DNA from: [Mycobacterium] fortunisiensis
Lineage (GTDB): Bacteria > Actinomycetota > Actinomycetes > Mycobacteriales > Mycobacteriaceae
Reading direction: 5' to 3'
Assembly: GCF_019050325.1 (NCBI RefSeq)
Contig: NZ_VOMB01000021.1
Span: 186,001 to 250,000, forward strand
DNA: 64,000 nt
In this document: piece after piece, positions 51,088 to 59,564 of the stretch
Layout: each line of letters begins with the position of its first letter
Position numbering within the stretch: the first letter of the stretch is position 1
Program-made: the position numbers and the translations under genes
The notes under the pieces: generated by a model
Told to the model about the DNA's origin: nothing
Database searches by the model: none
The model's input: the letters and a program-made list of their open reading frames with translations, nothing else

Positions 51088-51474
51088 ATGTCCACTACAC
51101 GGCGTAGGAGACCAGCGCTCATCGCGTTGGTCTGCCTTGGCGCCGCCGGCTGTCTGGCGCTGGCCTGGTGGCAGTGGACCCGCTATGAATCGGCCTCGGG
51201 CACGTTCCAGAACTTGGGCTACGCCTTGCAATGGCCGATGTTCGCGGGATTCTGCTTTTACGCGTACTACAAGTTCGTCCGTTACGAGGACGCCCCTCCG
51301 CAGCCGTCCACCAACGGCGACGTCACCGAGATTCCCGCGGGCCTGCTGCCGGAACGCCCGAAGCCGGCCGCCCGCAACGAGGACGATAAGACGCTCACCG
51401 AATACAACGCCTACCTTGCCGAGCTGGCCAAGTCCGACGCCCAGCCCGAGAAGAAAGACAGGACCGACAGATGA
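51088..51474 (+). CDS. lprD: Conserved membrane-anchored protein LprD
   Basis: This 128-residue protein matches mycobacterial LprD (Rv1343c in M. tuberculosis) in position and features: positively charged start MSTTRRRRPALIALV, a Cys in GAAGC that could be a lipobox, a second hydrophobic helix (about 45-62) and a charged C-terminal tail. It overlaps the DUF3817 gene, as in M. tuberculosis. Function unknown. ATG at 51088 opens the conserved start. Confidence 0.82.
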   Translation: MSTTRRRRPALIALVCLGAAGCLALAWWQWTRYESASGTFQNLGYALQWPMFAGFCFYAYYKFVRYEDAPPQPSTNGDVTEIPAGLLPERPKPAARNEDDKTLTEYNAYLAELAKSDAQPEKKDRTDR

Positions 51475-51824
51475 CGACACCAGAACCGGGCACCGAAGTT
51501 GTCGCGACTCCCAAGGAGACCATCCGCAAGGCCCTGCTGGGCTATCGCGTGCTGGCTTGGACGACGGGTATCTGGCTGATCGCGCTGTGCTACGAGATGG
51601 TGCTCAAGTACATCGTTCAGGTGGACAACCCGCCGGGCTGGATCGGCATCGTGCACGGCTGGGTGTACTTCATCTACCTGCTGTTCACGGCCAACCTCGC
51701 GGTCAAGGTCCGCTGGCCCATCGGCAAGACGATCGGTGTTCTGCTCGCCGGCACGATCCCACTGTTGGGCATCATCGTCGAGCACTTCAACACCCTGGAT
51801 CTCAAGAAGCGCTTCGAGCTCTGA
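51471..51824 (+). CDS. DUF3817 integral membrane protein
   Basis: This 117-residue protein has three hydrophobic helices (about 20-45, 62-80, 85-105) and the conserved KYIVQVDNPPGWIGIVHGWV segment of DUF3817 (Rv1342c). It overlaps lprD by 4 bases. Function unknown; the pair is conserved across mycobacteria. Confidence 0.88.
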   Translation: MTTPEPGTEVVATPKETIRKALLGYRVLAWTTGIWLIALCYEMVLKYIVQVDNPPGWIGIVHGWVYFIYLLFTANLAVKVRWPIGKTIGVLLAGTIPLLGIIVEHFNTLDLKKRFEL

Positions 51825-51874
51825 CGGGTTGTTGGCAGGGATGCCGCGGTCACGGTACGGCCGGGTCCGCGAGC

Positions 51875-51920
51875 GTCACGCTAGAGTGGCGCCCGCGCTC
51901 CAGTGCCACTCCAACGTGAC
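51875..51920. repeat. Palindromic intergenic repeat between convergent genes
   Basis: Arms GTCACG-CTA-GAGTGGC (51875-51890) and GCCACTC-CAA-CGTGAC (51905-51920) form a symmetric two-part inverted repeat with a 14-base loop. The right arm recurs as GCCACTCTGACGTGAC at 51987-52002. The 199-base gap between the convergent DUF3817 and rdgB genes holds no gene, and these elements probably act as terminators or are copies of a dispersed mycobacterial repeat. Confidence 0.6.
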
Positions 51921-52023
51921 AAGGCAGAACGTCAATGCGGGCGCCGGGCCGTCGGAGCTGCGCTGGCGTGACTCTCGACGGCCACAGCCACTCTGACGTG
52001 ACAAACCGCGCGGCAGCGCGCCG

Positions 52024-52641
52024 CTAAGAGCCCGCCAACTCCCGCAGCGCCGGCACCAGCAACGCCAATGCCCGGCCACGGTGTGACGCGGCGTCTTTCT
52101 CGGCGGGCGACAGCTCGGCCGCGGTCACCGCAGATCCGGAAGGCAGGAACACCGGGTCGTAGCCGAATCCGCCCTCGCCGCGCGGCTCGCGGGTCACGGT
52201 GCCGGGCCACTCCCCCCGCACCACAACACTTTTTTCAGAAGAGCCGTCGCCGTAGACCAACGCACACGCCGAGACGAATGCCGCGCCCCGGCGCTCATCG
52301 GGCACATCACCGAGTTGGCCCAGAAGCAGAGCGGTATTGGCGGCGTCGTCTCCGTGCTTCCCGGACCACCGGGCCGACAACACCCCGGGCATCCCGTTCA
52401 GCGCGTCCACCGAGATCCCGGAATCATCTGCCACGCAAGCGATTCCGGTGGCACGAAAGCCGTCCAAGGCCTTGGCCAGCGCGTTCTCCTCAAAGGTCGC
52501 CCCGGTCTCGGGCGCCTCGTCGTAGGCCGCCACGTCGGCCAGGGACAACAACTCCAAACCCACTATCCCGGCGGCGTCCAGCACCCGCCGCAGCTCAGCC
52601 AGCTTCTTGGCGTTGCGGCTGGCCACAAGTAGCGAGGGCAC
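52024..52641 (-). CDS. rdgB: XTP/dITP diphosphatase (RdgB/HAM1)
   Basis: This 205-residue enzyme has the HAM1 motifs ASRNAKKLAEL (substrate and metal), ETGATFEENA, and DDSGISVDALNG with catalytic Asp pair, then GFGYDPVF. It removes dITP and XTP from the nucleotide pool. GTG at 52641 overlaps the rph stop. Corresponds to Rv1341. Confidence 0.96.
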   Translation of the reverse strand: MPSLLVASRNAKKLAELRRVLDAAGIVGLELLSLADVAAYDEAPETGATFEENALAKALDGFRATGIACVADDSGISVDALNGMPGVLSARWSGKHGDDAANTALLLGQLGDVPDERRGAAFVSACALVYGDGSSEKSVVVRGEWPGTVTREPRGEGGFGYDPVFLPSGSAVTAAELSPAEKDAASHRGRALALLVPALRELAGS

Positions 52642-53420
52642 TAGCTTCCGAACGCCTTCTTGGGTGCCGGGCCCTCCGGCAGCACACCGGGATACGGCAA
52701 TTCCAGTGCCTCGCGCTGGACCACGAACAACTGATCGCAGGCACCGAGCGCGGCGTCGAGCATCTTGTCCAAGGTCGAGCGGGGGAACGTCGCCCCCTCG
52801 CCGGTGCCCTGGATCTCCACCAGGGTGCCGGTGTCGGTGGCGACGACATTCATGTCGACCTCGGCACGGGAGTCCTCGACGTAGGGCAGGTCGACGCGCA
52901 CACGGCCGTCGACCACGCCCACCGATACCGCAGCGATCGCACACGACAGCGGCCGCGGATCCGAAAGCCGCCCGGCCGCAGCCAAATACGTCACGGCGTC
53001 GGAGAGCGCCACGTAGGCGCCGGTGATGGCCGCGGTGCGGGTGCCGCCGTCGGCCTGCAGCACGTCGCAGTCGATCGCGATGGTGTTCTCCCCCAGCGCA
53101 CCGAGGTCGATGCAGGCCCGCAGCGAGCGTCCGACCAGCCGGCTGATCTCCTGGGTACGCCCGCCCACGCGGCCCTTGACCGATTCCCGGTCGGAGCGGT
53201 CATGGGTGGCCGCGGGCAGCATGGCGTATTCCGCGGTCAGCCAGCCCTGCCCGGAGCCCTTGCGCCAGCGCGGCACCCCTTCGGTGACCGAGGCGGTGCA
53301 CATGACGCGGGTCTGGCCGAACTCCACCAGCACCGAGCCGGCGGGATGCGATGTGAAACCGCGGGTGATGGTTACCGGACGCAGCTCGTCGTCGAGACGG
53401 CCGTCTTCTCGCTTGGACAC
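52641..53420 (-). CDS. rph: Ribonuclease PH
   Basis: This 259-residue phosphorolytic 3'-5' exonuclease has the RNase PH start RPVTITRGFTSHPAGSVLVE, the phosphate-site arginine region GRTQEISRLVGRSLRA, and the acidic metal residues in ADGGTRTAAITGA. It trims tRNA 3' ends. GTG at 53420 is the start. Corresponds to Rv1340. Confidence 0.96.
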   Translation of the reverse strand: MSKREDGRLDDELRPVTITRGFTSHPAGSVLVEFGQTRVMCTASVTEGVPRWRKGSGQGWLTAEYAMLPAATHDRSDRESVKGRVGGRTQEISRLVGRSLRACIDLGALGENTIAIDCDVLQADGGTRTAAITGAYVALSDAVTYLAAAGRLSDPRPLSCAIAAVSVGVVDGRVRVDLPYVEDSRAEVDMNVVATDTGTLVEIQGTGEGATFPRSTLDKMLDAALGACDQLFVVQREALELPYPGVLPEGPAPKKAFGS

Positions 53421-53437
53421 CCGCCAACCCTAGCGGG

Positions 53438-54205
53438 TCAGCCCCGGGTGACGTCGAACGTCTCGCCGCACACCACGGCGTGCACCGGGCCGTCGAACTC
53501 GGCCTTGGCTTCGCTGATCACGTCCTCACGCGAAGTCCACGGCGGGATGTGGGTCAGCAGCAGCTCCCCCACGCCGGCCTCGGCGGCCGCGCGCCCGGCC
53601 TCGGTGCCGGACAGGTGCAGCTTGGGCGGGCGGGATGGGTCGTGTGTCCACGAGGCCTCACACAGGAACAGATCCGCTCCGCGCGCCAACTCGACCAGCG
53701 CATCGCAGTACCCGGTGTCGCCGCTGTAGACGAAGGTGGCCCCGGACGGGTCGGTGAACCGCATGCCGTAGGACTCGGTCGGGTGACACACCAGGCGCGG
53801 CGTCACGCTGAGGGTGCCCAACTGCACCGGGACACCGTCGTGCCAGTGCCGCACCTCGAAGATGTCGGTGAAGTCGTCGATCTCGCCGCCCTCGGGCGAC
53901 GACGCCGCACCCAACCGGGCCCAGGTGTTGGCGGGCCCGTACATCAGGCCGCGCTCGGTGGCCGGGATCGGGTGATAACGCCGCCAGACGAACAGGCCCG
54001 GAAGATCCAGACAGTGATCGGCGTGCAGGTGCGACAGCAACACGTTGACCGCATTCGGGTCGGCATAGCGTTGCAGTGCGCCCAGGACGCCGCCGCCGAA
54101 ATCGACGACCATCGGAACCGTGTCCGGTGCGGTGACGAGATAGCCCGAGGCTGCCGAATCCGGGCCGACAACGCTGCCGGAGCACCCCAGGATGGTCAGT
54201 CGCAC
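53438..54205 (-). CDS. Metallo-beta-lactamase-fold phosphodiesterase (Rv1339-like)
   Basis: This 255-residue protein has the metal motif SHLHADHC (His59, His61, Asp63, His64), CHPTESYGM and VYSGDTGYC with bridging Asp, and LLTHIPPW. It matches Rv1339, reported as a mycobacterial cAMP phosphodiesterase; the fold is also that of RNase Z-like enzymes. The GTG at 54205 opens the first strand (VRLTILGCSG). It lies between rph and murI as in M. tuberculosis. Confidence 0.85.
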   Translation of the reverse strand: MRLTILGCSGSVVGPDSAASGYLVTAPDTVPMVVDFGGGVLGALQRYADPNAVNVLLSHLHADHCLDLPGLFVWRRYHPIPATERGLMYGPANTWARLGAASSPEGGEIDDFTDIFEVRHWHDGVPVQLGTLSVTPRLVCHPTESYGMRFTDPSGATFVYSGDTGYCDALVELARGADLFLCEASWTHDPSRPPKLHLSGTEAGRAAAEAGVGELLLTHIPPWTSREDVISEAKAEFDGPVHAVVCGETFDVTRG

Positions 54206-54269
54206 AGTGTCTAGCTTGCCATGCCCGCCGGGCACGTTGCCAAGACATCGCCGCTTTGGGCGGTGCAGA

Positions 54270-55094
54270 TCATTTTCCGGCCCCGGCGTGACGCCGGACC
54301 GGACGCGCTCCGTCCAATCCGGGTCCCAGAAAGCGGGTCGCCAGTGTGGTGAACGCCTCGGGATCGCCGGTGGCCTCGAACACCCGTTGGGCCGGACCGG
54401 ATTCGTGCGGCTTCAGCAAATCCAGTTCGGTGAGGACCCGGAGCAGGTCCTTGGCGGTCTCCTCGGCCGACGATACGAGCGTGACGTTCTCGCCCATCGC
54501 CAACTGGATGAGCCCCGACAGCATCGGATAGTGCGTGCAGCCCAACACCAAGGTGTCCACCTCGGCGCGCTGCAGCGGCTCCAGGTAGCCCTCGGCCAAC
54601 CCCAGCACCTGTCGGCCGCTTGTCACGCCGCGTTCGACGAAGTCGACGAACCGCGGGCAGGCCACCCCGAACACCTCGGTGTCGCGCGCCGCGGCAAAGG
54701 CATCCTGATAGGCGCCCGAGGCGATGGTGGCGGCGGTGCCGATCACGCCGATGCGCCCGTTGCGGGTCGCGGCCACAGCCCGACGCACGGCGGGCAGGAT
54801 CACCTCGACCACCGGCACCGGCGAGTAGCGCTCGCGCGCGTCGCGCAGGCAGGCCGACGACGCGGTGTTGCACGCGATCACGAGAGCCTTGACCCCGCGG
54901 GACACCAGGTCGTCGCCGATGGCCAACGAGTGCGCCCGGATCTCCGGGATGGTCAGCGGCCCGTACGGCCCGTTGCCGGTGTCGCCGACGTAGATGATGT
55001 CCTCGTCGGGAAGCTGGTCGATGATGGCGCGGGCCACCGTGAGCCCACCGACGCCGGAGTCGAAGATCCCGACGGGTGCGAGTCGTTCGCTCAT
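54270..55094 (-). CDS. murI: Glutamate racemase
   Basis: This 274-residue enzyme has FDSGVGGLT (11-19), the first catalytic Cys75 in ACNTASS and the second Cys near 186 in LGCTHYPM. It makes D-glutamate for peptidoglycan. Its start overlaps the rhomboid stop (ATGA). Corresponds to Rv1338. Confidence 0.96.
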   Translation of the reverse strand: MSERLAPVGIFDSGVGGLTVARAIIDQLPDEDIIYVGDTGNGPYGPLTIPEIRAHSLAIGDDLVSRGVKALVIACNTASSACLRDARERYSPVPVVEVILPAVRRAVAATRNGRIGVIGTAATIASGAYQDAFAAARDTEVFGVACPRFVDFVERGVTSGRQVLGLAEGYLEPLQRAEVDTLVLGCTHYPMLSGLIQLAMGENVTLVSSAEETAKDLLRVLTELDLLKPHESGPAQRVFEATGDPEAFTTLATRFLGPGLDGARPVRRHAGAGK

Positions 55095-55759
55095 GAGGTC
55101 AACTGACCCGGCCGGTTACGTGCCTCCCGCGCTTTGCGTTCCGGCCCGGACAACACGTAGGCGGCGATGACGCCGGCGATCGCCCCACTCAGATGCCCCT
55201 GCCAGGACACCCCCGGGCTGCCGGGCAGCATCCCCAACAGGACGCCGCCGTAGACGAACAACACGATGACGCCGACGATGATCTCCCACGCCTTGCGCGT
55301 GAAGAATCCGAACACGATCAGGAACGCCAACCAGCCGAAGATCAGCCCCGACGCACCGATGTGCGTACTCGTGCACTGCACGGTCACATAGGGACAGTGC
55401 AGACCGATATTGCCGATCAGCCAGGTGCCGAAGCCGCCCAGGACCCAGATGATGGCGGTCGCGGCGATGAACCGCCCCATCCCGGCCAGCGTCATGAGAA
55501 AACCGAGCACGAGCGCCGGCACGGTGTTGGCGATCAGGTGCGGCCAGCCGCCGTGCAGCAGGGGCGCCCACAGGATGCCCCACAACCCGTCGGTCTGCAG
55601 CGGGCGGATGCCGTCGGAATCGAGCCGGTGCCCCATCGCGGTGTCGACGATCTCGATCACCCACAGCAGCGCGACGAAGCTGATGATGGTCAGCCCGCCG
55701 ACCAGCCACGCCGGCTGTTTTTTCGGCGCGTTTCTCGGCGTGGTCGGGGGCATGCTCAT
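55091..55759 (-). CDS. Rhomboid-family intramembrane serine protease
   Basis: This 222-residue membrane protein has six hydrophobic helices, catalytic Ser137 in GASG and His189 in WQGHLSG, and the HLIANTVPALVLG segment of the third conserved helix. It should cleave membrane proteins in the lipid phase. ATG at 55759 (or 55753) precedes the first helix. It lies between cysM and murI as Rv1337 does. Confidence 0.9.
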   Translation of the reverse strand: MSMPPTTPRNAPKKQPAWLVGGLTIISFVALLWVIEIVDTAMGHRLDSDGIRPLQTDGLWGILWAPLLHGGWPHLIANTVPALVLGFLMTLAGMGRFIAATAIIWVLGGFGTWLIGNIGLHCPYVTVQCTSTHIGASGLIFGWLAFLIVFGFFTRKAWEIIVGVIVLFVYGGVLLGMLPGSPGVSWQGHLSGAIAGVIAAYVLSGPERKAREARNRPGQLTS

Positions 55760-55769
55760 CGTTGCCCGC

Positions 55770-56744
55770 TCAAGCCCATAGCTGCCCTTCCAACGCGTCC
55801 TCGGCGTCGTCCAGGCTACCGGCGTAGGCACCGGTGGACAGATACTTCCAGCCCGCGTCGGCCACCACGAACGCGATGTCGGCGCGCTCACCGGCCTTGA
55901 TGGCCTTGGCCGCCATTCCCAGCGCGGCGTGCAACACCGCGCCGGTGGAGATGCCGGCGAAGATGCCTTCGCGGGTCACCAGGTCGCGGGTGCGTTTGAC
56001 GGCGTCATAGGAACCCACCGAGAACCGGGTGGTCAGCACGTCGGGGTCATACAGCTCGGGGATGAACCCCTCGTCGATGTTGCGCAGGGCGTACACACCC
56101 TCGCCGTAGCGCGGCTCGGCCGCCACGATCTGCACTCCCGGCACATGCTCACGCAGGAACCGGCCGGTGCCCATCAGGGTGCCGGTGGTGCCCAGCCCGG
56201 CGACGAAGTGGGTGATCTCGGGCAGGTCGGCCAGCAGTTCCGGACCGGTGCCGTAGTAGTGCGCATCGGAGTTGGCGGGGTTGCCGTACTGATACAGCAT
56301 CACCCACGAAGGGTTTTCCGCGGCAAGCTCTTTCGCGGTGGCCACGGCGGTGTTGGAACCACCTTCGGCCGGGCTGAAGATGATCCGGGCCCCGTACAGC
56401 TCGAGGAGCTGTCGGCGCTCGATCGAGGTGTTCTCGGGCATCACGCAGATCATGTTGTAGCCCTTGAGCATCGCGGCCATTGCCAACGAGATCCCGGTGT
56501 TGCCACTGGTGGGCTCCAGGATCGTGGCGCCCGGGCTCAGCAGGCCGTCGCGCTCGGCCTGCTCGATCATCCGCAGTGCGGGCCGGTCCTTGATCGACCC
56601 GGTCGGGTTGCGGTCCTCGAGCTTGGCCCACAGCCGCACGTGCGGTGCGCCGTCGTCGGCATCGTCCCAACGGGGCGACAGGTTCTGCAGTCCGACCAGG
56701 GGGGTGTTGCCCAGGGCCTGCAGTTGTGAGTCGTACCGGGCCAT
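55770..56744 (-). CDS. cysM: O-phosphoserine sulfhydrylase CysM
   Basis: This 324-residue PLP enzyme has the Schiff-base Lys52 in PTGSIKDRPALRM, EPTSGNTGISLA (phosphate cup), and GTTGTLMGTGRFL. Mycobacterial CysM uses O-phosphoserine and the thiocarboxylated carrier CysO. It lies 3 bases downstream of cysO on the minus strand, in the order mec-cysO-cysM. Corresponds to Rv1336. Confidence 0.97.
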   Translation of the reverse strand: MARYDSQLQALGNTPLVGLQNLSPRWDDADDGAPHVRLWAKLEDRNPTGSIKDRPALRMIEQAERDGLLSPGATILEPTSGNTGISLAMAAMLKGYNMICVMPENTSIERRQLLELYGARIIFSPAEGGSNTAVATAKELAAENPSWVMLYQYGNPANSDAHYYGTGPELLADLPEITHFVAGLGTTGTLMGTGRFLREHVPGVQIVAAEPRYGEGVYALRNIDEGFIPELYDPDVLTTRFSVGSYDAVKRTRDLVTREGIFAGISTGAVLHAALGMAAKAIKAGERADIAFVVADAGWKYLSTGAYAGSLDDAEDALEGQLWA

Positions 56745-56747
56745 CGG

Positions 56748-57020
56748 CTATCCGCCTGCGACGGCGGGCAGGATCGTCACCGAATCGCCGTCGGCGATCG
56801 CGGTGTCCAGGCCGCCGGAGAAGCGCACGTCCTCGTCGTTGACGTAGATGTTGACGAAGCGGTGCAGCTTGCCGTTATCGACCAGACGATCGGAGATGCC
56901 GGCGTAGTTGGCCTCCAGGTCGCTGATCACCGCCTGCAAGGTGTCGCCGGAGGCGCTGACGCGCTTCTGCCCGCCGGTGTGCGGGCGCAGGATGGTCGGG
57001 ATCGAAACCGTGACTGCCAT
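56748..57020 (-). CDS. cysO: Sulfur-carrier protein CysO
   Basis: This 90-residue ubiquitin-fold protein ends in the AVAGG di-glycine tail that is thiocarboxylated and then carries cysteine. It includes the conserved NIYVNDEDVRFSGG. It works with CysM and Mec. Corresponds to Rv1335. Confidence 0.97.
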   Translation of the reverse strand: MAVTVSIPTILRPHTGGQKRVSASGDTLQAVISDLEANYAGISDRLVDNGKLHRFVNIYVNDEDVRFSGGLDTAIADGDSVTILPAVAGG

Positions 57021-57042
57021 GGGGATGCTCTTTCTTTCCGGT

Positions 57043-57456
57043 CTAGTACTCGTCGACGATATCGACGGGTTCCTCGGTGACGACGCCGTCGAGGATGCGA
57101 TAGCTGCGCAGCTCATGCTCATGGGGATCCCTCGTCGAGACCAGCACGTAGTGCGCGTCGGGTTCTTGGGCCAGCGAGATGTCGGTACGGCTCGGGTAGG
57201 CCTCGGTGGCGGTGTGCGAGTGGTAGATGACGACTGGCACCTCGTCGTCCTCGTCCATCGCCCGCCACACCCTCAGCTGCTCGCCCGAGTCGAAGCGGTA
57301 GAAGGTCGGGGACCGCTCGGCATTGGCCATCGCGATGAACCGTTCGGGCCGGTCAGAGCCCTCCGGTCCGGCGATCACCCCACACGCCTCGTCGGGATGG
57401 TCGGCGCGGGCGTGCGCCACCATGGCCTCGACGAGATCCCGGCGGATCACCAGCAC
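57043..57456 (-). CDS. mec: CysO-cysteine peptidase Mec (JAMM metalloprotease)
   Basis: This 137-residue JAMM/MPN protein has Glu23 and the zinc motif HSH-x7-SxxD (His79, His81, Ser89, Asp92). It releases cysteine from CysO. GTG at 57456 lies 7 bases behind GGGAG. First gene of the mec-cysO-cysM operon. Corresponds to Rv1334. Confidence 0.95.
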   Translation of the reverse strand: MLVIRRDLVEAMVAHARADHPDEACGVIAGPEGSDRPERFIAMANAERSPTFYRFDSGEQLRVWRAMDEDDEVPVVIYHSHTATEAYPSRTDISLAQEPDAHYVLVSTRDPHEHELRSYRILDGVVTEEPVDIVDEY

Positions 57457-57571
57457 TTGATCACTCCCATCAGACGTCCTTCGTTCACCCTTCCCACCGC
57501 GAAACTGTATTCCGGCAGGAAAATGTCGAGTACACCCCTGCTGGAATGCCGTTTCGGCGGGGAGCAGAGAT

Positions 57572-58600
57572 TCATTCGAACGCTCCCGGCAACATGTCAC
57601 GGTAGGTCGGTATTCCGGCCACCGACCCGGCGGCCAGCAGCCCGGCCAGCACGGCGCGGGCCAGGCAGTCCGCTGCGGCGGCCCCGACCCGGGTGACCAA
57701 CGCCGTCTCCGGCGACATCGCCACGGGCGTCTTGTCGTCGGGTTCGACGGTGACCGCGCCGGTCGCCAGCGCGAACACCGTATCGCCATCGACCGGGGTG
57801 TGACACGGCGAGATGGTGCGGGCCAGCCCGTCGTGCGCCGCGACGGCCACTCGACGGCAGCCGGCCGGACTCAGCGCCGCATCGGTGGCGACCACCGCGA
57901 TGGTGGTGTTGAGCGGTCCGATGTCCCGGTGCCGTTCGCGGTAGGCGGCGAGCTGATCGGCGGGCGGGGCCACGAGCCCGAACTCCTCGATCAACGCCGC
58001 CATCCACGGCAGGCCGGTGGCCGGATCCACCACGTCCCCGGCGGCGTTGAGCACCACGAGAGCACCCACGGTCACCCCGTTGTCCAGCCGCACCGAGGCG
58101 GTGCCGACACCCCCCTTGAGCACACCCGCCCGGGCGCCGACCCCGCCGCCGACGGTGCCGAGCGCGAACTCGGTGCCCGCCGCCGCGGCCGCGCGGTAGC
58201 CGAATTCCGCCGTCGGACGGTTGGCCCAGCCGCCGACCGGGAGGTCGAAGATCACCGCGGCCGGCACGATCGGCACCACACCGCCGTCCATGTCCACCCC
58301 GCGGCCGTGTTCCTCCAGCCACGTCATGACGCCGTCGGCGGCAGCCAGACCGTAGGCGCTACCGCCGGTGAGCACGACAGCGTCGACGTGGCGCACGGAG
58401 TTGATCGGATCGAGCAGATCGGTCTCACGGGTGCCCGGCGCACCGCCGCGCCCGTCCACCGCACCGACGGTGCCCGGTGGGGTCAGCACGACGGTCGTTC
58501 CCGATGCCCATCCCGAGCCCAGCGATACATCGGGGTCGATGCGGTGGTGGTGGCCGACGAGAATGCCGCCGACGTCGGTGATCGACCCCATCCGGCCCAT
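57572..58600 (-). CDS. P1-family (DmpA-like) peptidase
   Basis: This 342-residue protein is of the self-processing P1 peptidase family. The likely cleavage and nucleophile site is GPLNTTIAVVATD (about residue 238), preceded by GGSAYGLAAADGV and VGGGVGARAGVLKGG. It corresponds to Rv1333. The start ATG at 58600 overlaps the DUF2017 stop (ATGA); ATG at 58591 is possible. Substrate unknown. Confidence 0.88.
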   Translation of the reverse strand: MGRMGSITDVGGILVGHHHRIDPDVSLGSGWASGTTVVLTPPGTVGAVDGRGGAPGTRETDLLDPINSVRHVDAVVLTGGSAYGLAAADGVMTWLEEHGRGVDMDGGVVPIVPAAVIFDLPVGGWANRPTAEFGYRAAAAAGTEFALGTVGGGVGARAGVLKGGVGTASVRLDNGVTVGALVVLNAAGDVVDPATGLPWMAALIEEFGLVAPPADQLAAYRERHRDIGPLNTTIAVVATDAALSPAGCRRVAVAAHDGLARTISPCHTPVDGDTVFALATGAVTVEPDDKTPVAMSPETALVTRVGAAAADCLARAVLAGLLAAGSVAGIPTYRDMLPGAFE

Positions 58601-59178
58601 CACTTCCCCATGAGGCCGAGCACGAGATATTCCTGCAGCACGGTCAGCCACTGGTAGACGTCCAGGTGCCCGGCCATGGGATGCTCGGCGGGCAGTTGAT
58701 CGGGCCCGCTGCCCCCGATGTCGAGCATCGTTCCCAACGCCAGCCGGATGTCGTTGACCGCGGCAGCCCAGGCCTCGGCATCACCCTCGGTGAGCTCGAA
58801 CCTGCCCCCGCCGTCGGGAACGGTGTCCACCAGGCATTGGGCCGCTTGACGTTTGGCGTCGATGATGGCCGGCTCGTGCAGGCCACGCAGCGCGCTGTTG
58901 AGGCTCTCGGCCGTCCCGGAACCGGCCGGGTGCTCAGTCTGCGGTCGGAAGAAATCGGGCAGCAGACGCTTCATCGTGGCGTCCTCGGGAGGTTGCGGAT
59001 TACCGGTCTTCATGCCGGTGATCGCTTCGAGTTCGTCTGTGGGCCCGGAGGATCCGCGTTCCTCGAGCATCCCGAGCATCGAGGCGCCCAGGCTGGACAA
59101 CAGCGCGGCCTCGTGGGGTTCCAACGCCGAGCGGAACCGCAGACCGTCGGCGGTCTCAAGCCGTTTCCATTTACGCAC
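58600..59178 (-). CDS. DUF2017 protein
   Basis: This 192-residue helical protein begins VRKWKRLETADG and contains LEPHEAALLSSLG, the DUF2017 pattern of actinobacteria. It lies 6 bases behind clpS, as Rv1332 lies behind Rv1331. Function unknown; the constant link with clpS suggests a role near Clp proteolysis. Confidence 0.88.
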   Translation of the reverse strand: MRKWKRLETADGLRFRSALEPHEAALLSSLGASMLGMLEERGSSGPTDELEAITGMKTGNPQPPEDATMKRLLPDFFRPQTEHPAGSGTAESLNSALRGLHEPAIIDAKRQAAQCLVDTVPDGGGRFELTEGDAEAWAAAVNDIRLALGTMLDIGGSGPDQLPAEHPMAGHLDVYQWLTVLQEYLVLGLMGK

Positions 59179-59184
59179 AGTCGA

Positions 59185-59499
59185 TCAGCGGTCCTGTTGC
59201 ATGGTCGCCCACAGGCCGGCGGCGTGCAGCTTGGTCACATCGGCTTCCATCGACTCGCGGCTGCCGGCCGACACCACGGCCTTGCCCTCGTTGTGTACCT
59301 GCAGCATGAGTTTGGTGGCGTGCGGCTCGCTGTACCCGAACAGTTTCTGGAACACGTAGGTGACGTAGGTCATCAAGTTGACCGGATCGTCCCAGACGAT
59401 GGTCACCCACGGGCTGTCAGCGGCGGTATCTTCCCGGGGCGCCACCCCCACGCTGCGCTCCTCGCGGGTCCCCGGTCTGGCCTTCGCCGGTGTAACCAT
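59185..59499 (-). CDS. clpS: ATP-dependent Clp protease adaptor ClpS
   Basis: This 104-residue adaptor has the N-degron pocket and ClpC/A-binding fold: WDDPVNLMTYVTYVFQKLF, then ATKLMLQVHNEGKAVV. It delivers proteins with large hydrophobic N-termini to ClpC1P. First gene of the minus-strand set and divergent from pncB. Corresponds to Rv1331. Confidence 0.95.
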   Translation of the reverse strand: MVTPAKARPGTREERSVGVAPREDTAADSPWVTIVWDDPVNLMTYVTYVFQKLFGYSEPHATKLMLQVHNEGKAVVSAGSRESMEADVTKLHAAGLWATMQQDR

Positions 59500-59564
59500 G
59501 GGCCCACAATACCGGCCGGGGTGCCGCGGTATTGAAACAGCTGCGAACAGCTACGGTTGCGGGT

